DNA of 64,000 nucleotides. Origin: Gordionus sp. m RMFG-2023 (taxonomy: Eukaryota > Nematomorpha > Gordioida > Chordodea > Parachordodidae). Below are positions 63,384 to 64,000 of this stretch, piece after piece. The notes under the pieces are model-generated. The model had not been told where the DNA came from and did not search any database. It was given only the letters and a program-made list of their open reading frames with translations. The stretch spans positions 74,749,561 to 74,813,560 of the forward strand of contig NC_088775.1 of NCBI RefSeq assembly GCF_954871325.1, in the 5' to 3' direction. Position 1 is the first letter of the stretch, and every line of letters begins with the position of its first letter. The position numbers were made by a program, and so were the translations under genes.

Positions 63384-64000
63384 TACAATTATAAGGCTCT
63401 ATTTTTATTTTTCAATAATATATTACATGGTAGAATATTACATAGATGGAACCTTATTTTTCAGGTATGGCCTGGCCTGTGCTAAATTAAAAGAAAATTA
63501 TTTCAGTCATAGCTCGAACATTTTGAAATGCTAGAATAGATCTAATTCCACTTATAGTCTGATAATCCAATCCAAAAAATTAGTTATTAAAATTTTTTAC
63601 TATTTTTTTCTTTCAAAGAAAGCAAGAAAACTTATAAGAGCCAGAGGAAAATAAGTAAATTTTTTTTAGAAAGATTATTAAAATAGAAATAATCAAGTCC
63701 AACTTTAGAACTCGAACAGGTCAGTGCCGACCTTTATTCAAAATGTGTATTCGAATATAAATACACACTAAAAAAAGTATTTGAATATAAATACATATAC
63801 ATTTTTAACAAAGATATTTAAAATATAAATACTAAAATACCCACAATTTTTTTCAAAAAAAAATACTTAAATTGCAAATATCCTTTTTGCAAACCGATTT
63901 TTATAGTATCAGTTGTAATTTTTTTTTACTTATGTCTGTTCTAGCTTGATTAATTAGTTACGAATTTGGTTAACTAATTAATTCGGTGTCTAAGCATTGT
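63384..64000. other. Right edge of the window, nothing recognised
   Basis: AT-rich. The region 63725-63860 has GAATATAAATACA words in both orientations, reminiscent of hAT subterminal repeats, preceded by CAGTGCCGACC; no partner end lies in the window. Confidence 0.35.

Noticed and set aside
1-64000. tRNA or rRNA genes
   Set aside because: No cloverleaf with A and B box or rRNA core sequence was recognised by eye; a covariance-model scan would be decisive.

Overview
The window looks like nuclear DNA of an animal with a very AT-rich, transposon-packed genome. Three multi-exon host genes with animal-type products can be traced exon by exon: an Ariadne-2-type RBR ubiquitin ligase (+, 2.2-9.5 kb, 5' end outside the window), a Rab8/Rab10-type small GTPase (-, 14.4-20.6 kb) and a C2H2 zinc-finger gene of ZNF280/POGZ type (+, 53.7-62.3 kb). 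A fourth gene of unknown function (49.8-50.8 kb) has introns of about 40 bp. Other introns run to several kb because mobile elements sit in them. There are no bacterial features. The species cannot be named; a cnidarian-like or other derived invertebrate lineage would fit, but that is inference.

Left part (1-21 kb): two hAT-type non-autonomous elements, then the Ariadne-2 gene with a hAT MITE, an internally deleted piggyBac and an unclassified 1.5-kb TIR element in its introns. More hAT elements follow, then the Rab gene with three MITEs in its introns. Most of these elements are bounded here by terminal inverted repeats and 8-bp target duplications (TTAA for piggyBac).

Middle part (25-46 kb): a nested stack. 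A broken hAT element (25.08-38.00 kb) carries a 10-kb Ginger1 DNA transposon (27.914-37.955, 4-bp duplication CCGG) with an integrase-like transposase and an OTU-protease-like tail. Inside Ginger lie an RTE-like LINE (28.30-33.73) and a solo LTR; a sister solo LTR interrupts the hAT transposase. Next come a very young non-coding LTR element with identical 213-bp LTRs (38.174-40.528), a hAT fragment and a broken Ty3/Gypsy copy (41.8-45.3).

Right part (46-64 kb): a spliced hAT transposase relic with a piggyBac piece inside it, the small unknown gene, about 3 kb of unexplained sequence, the zinc-finger gene with MITEs in its introns, and a short non-autonomous LTR element with intact ends (62.513-63.378).

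The host genes appear unrelated in function. What links the window is transposon layering: who inserted into whom can be read directly from duplications and from one empty site present in a sister copy.
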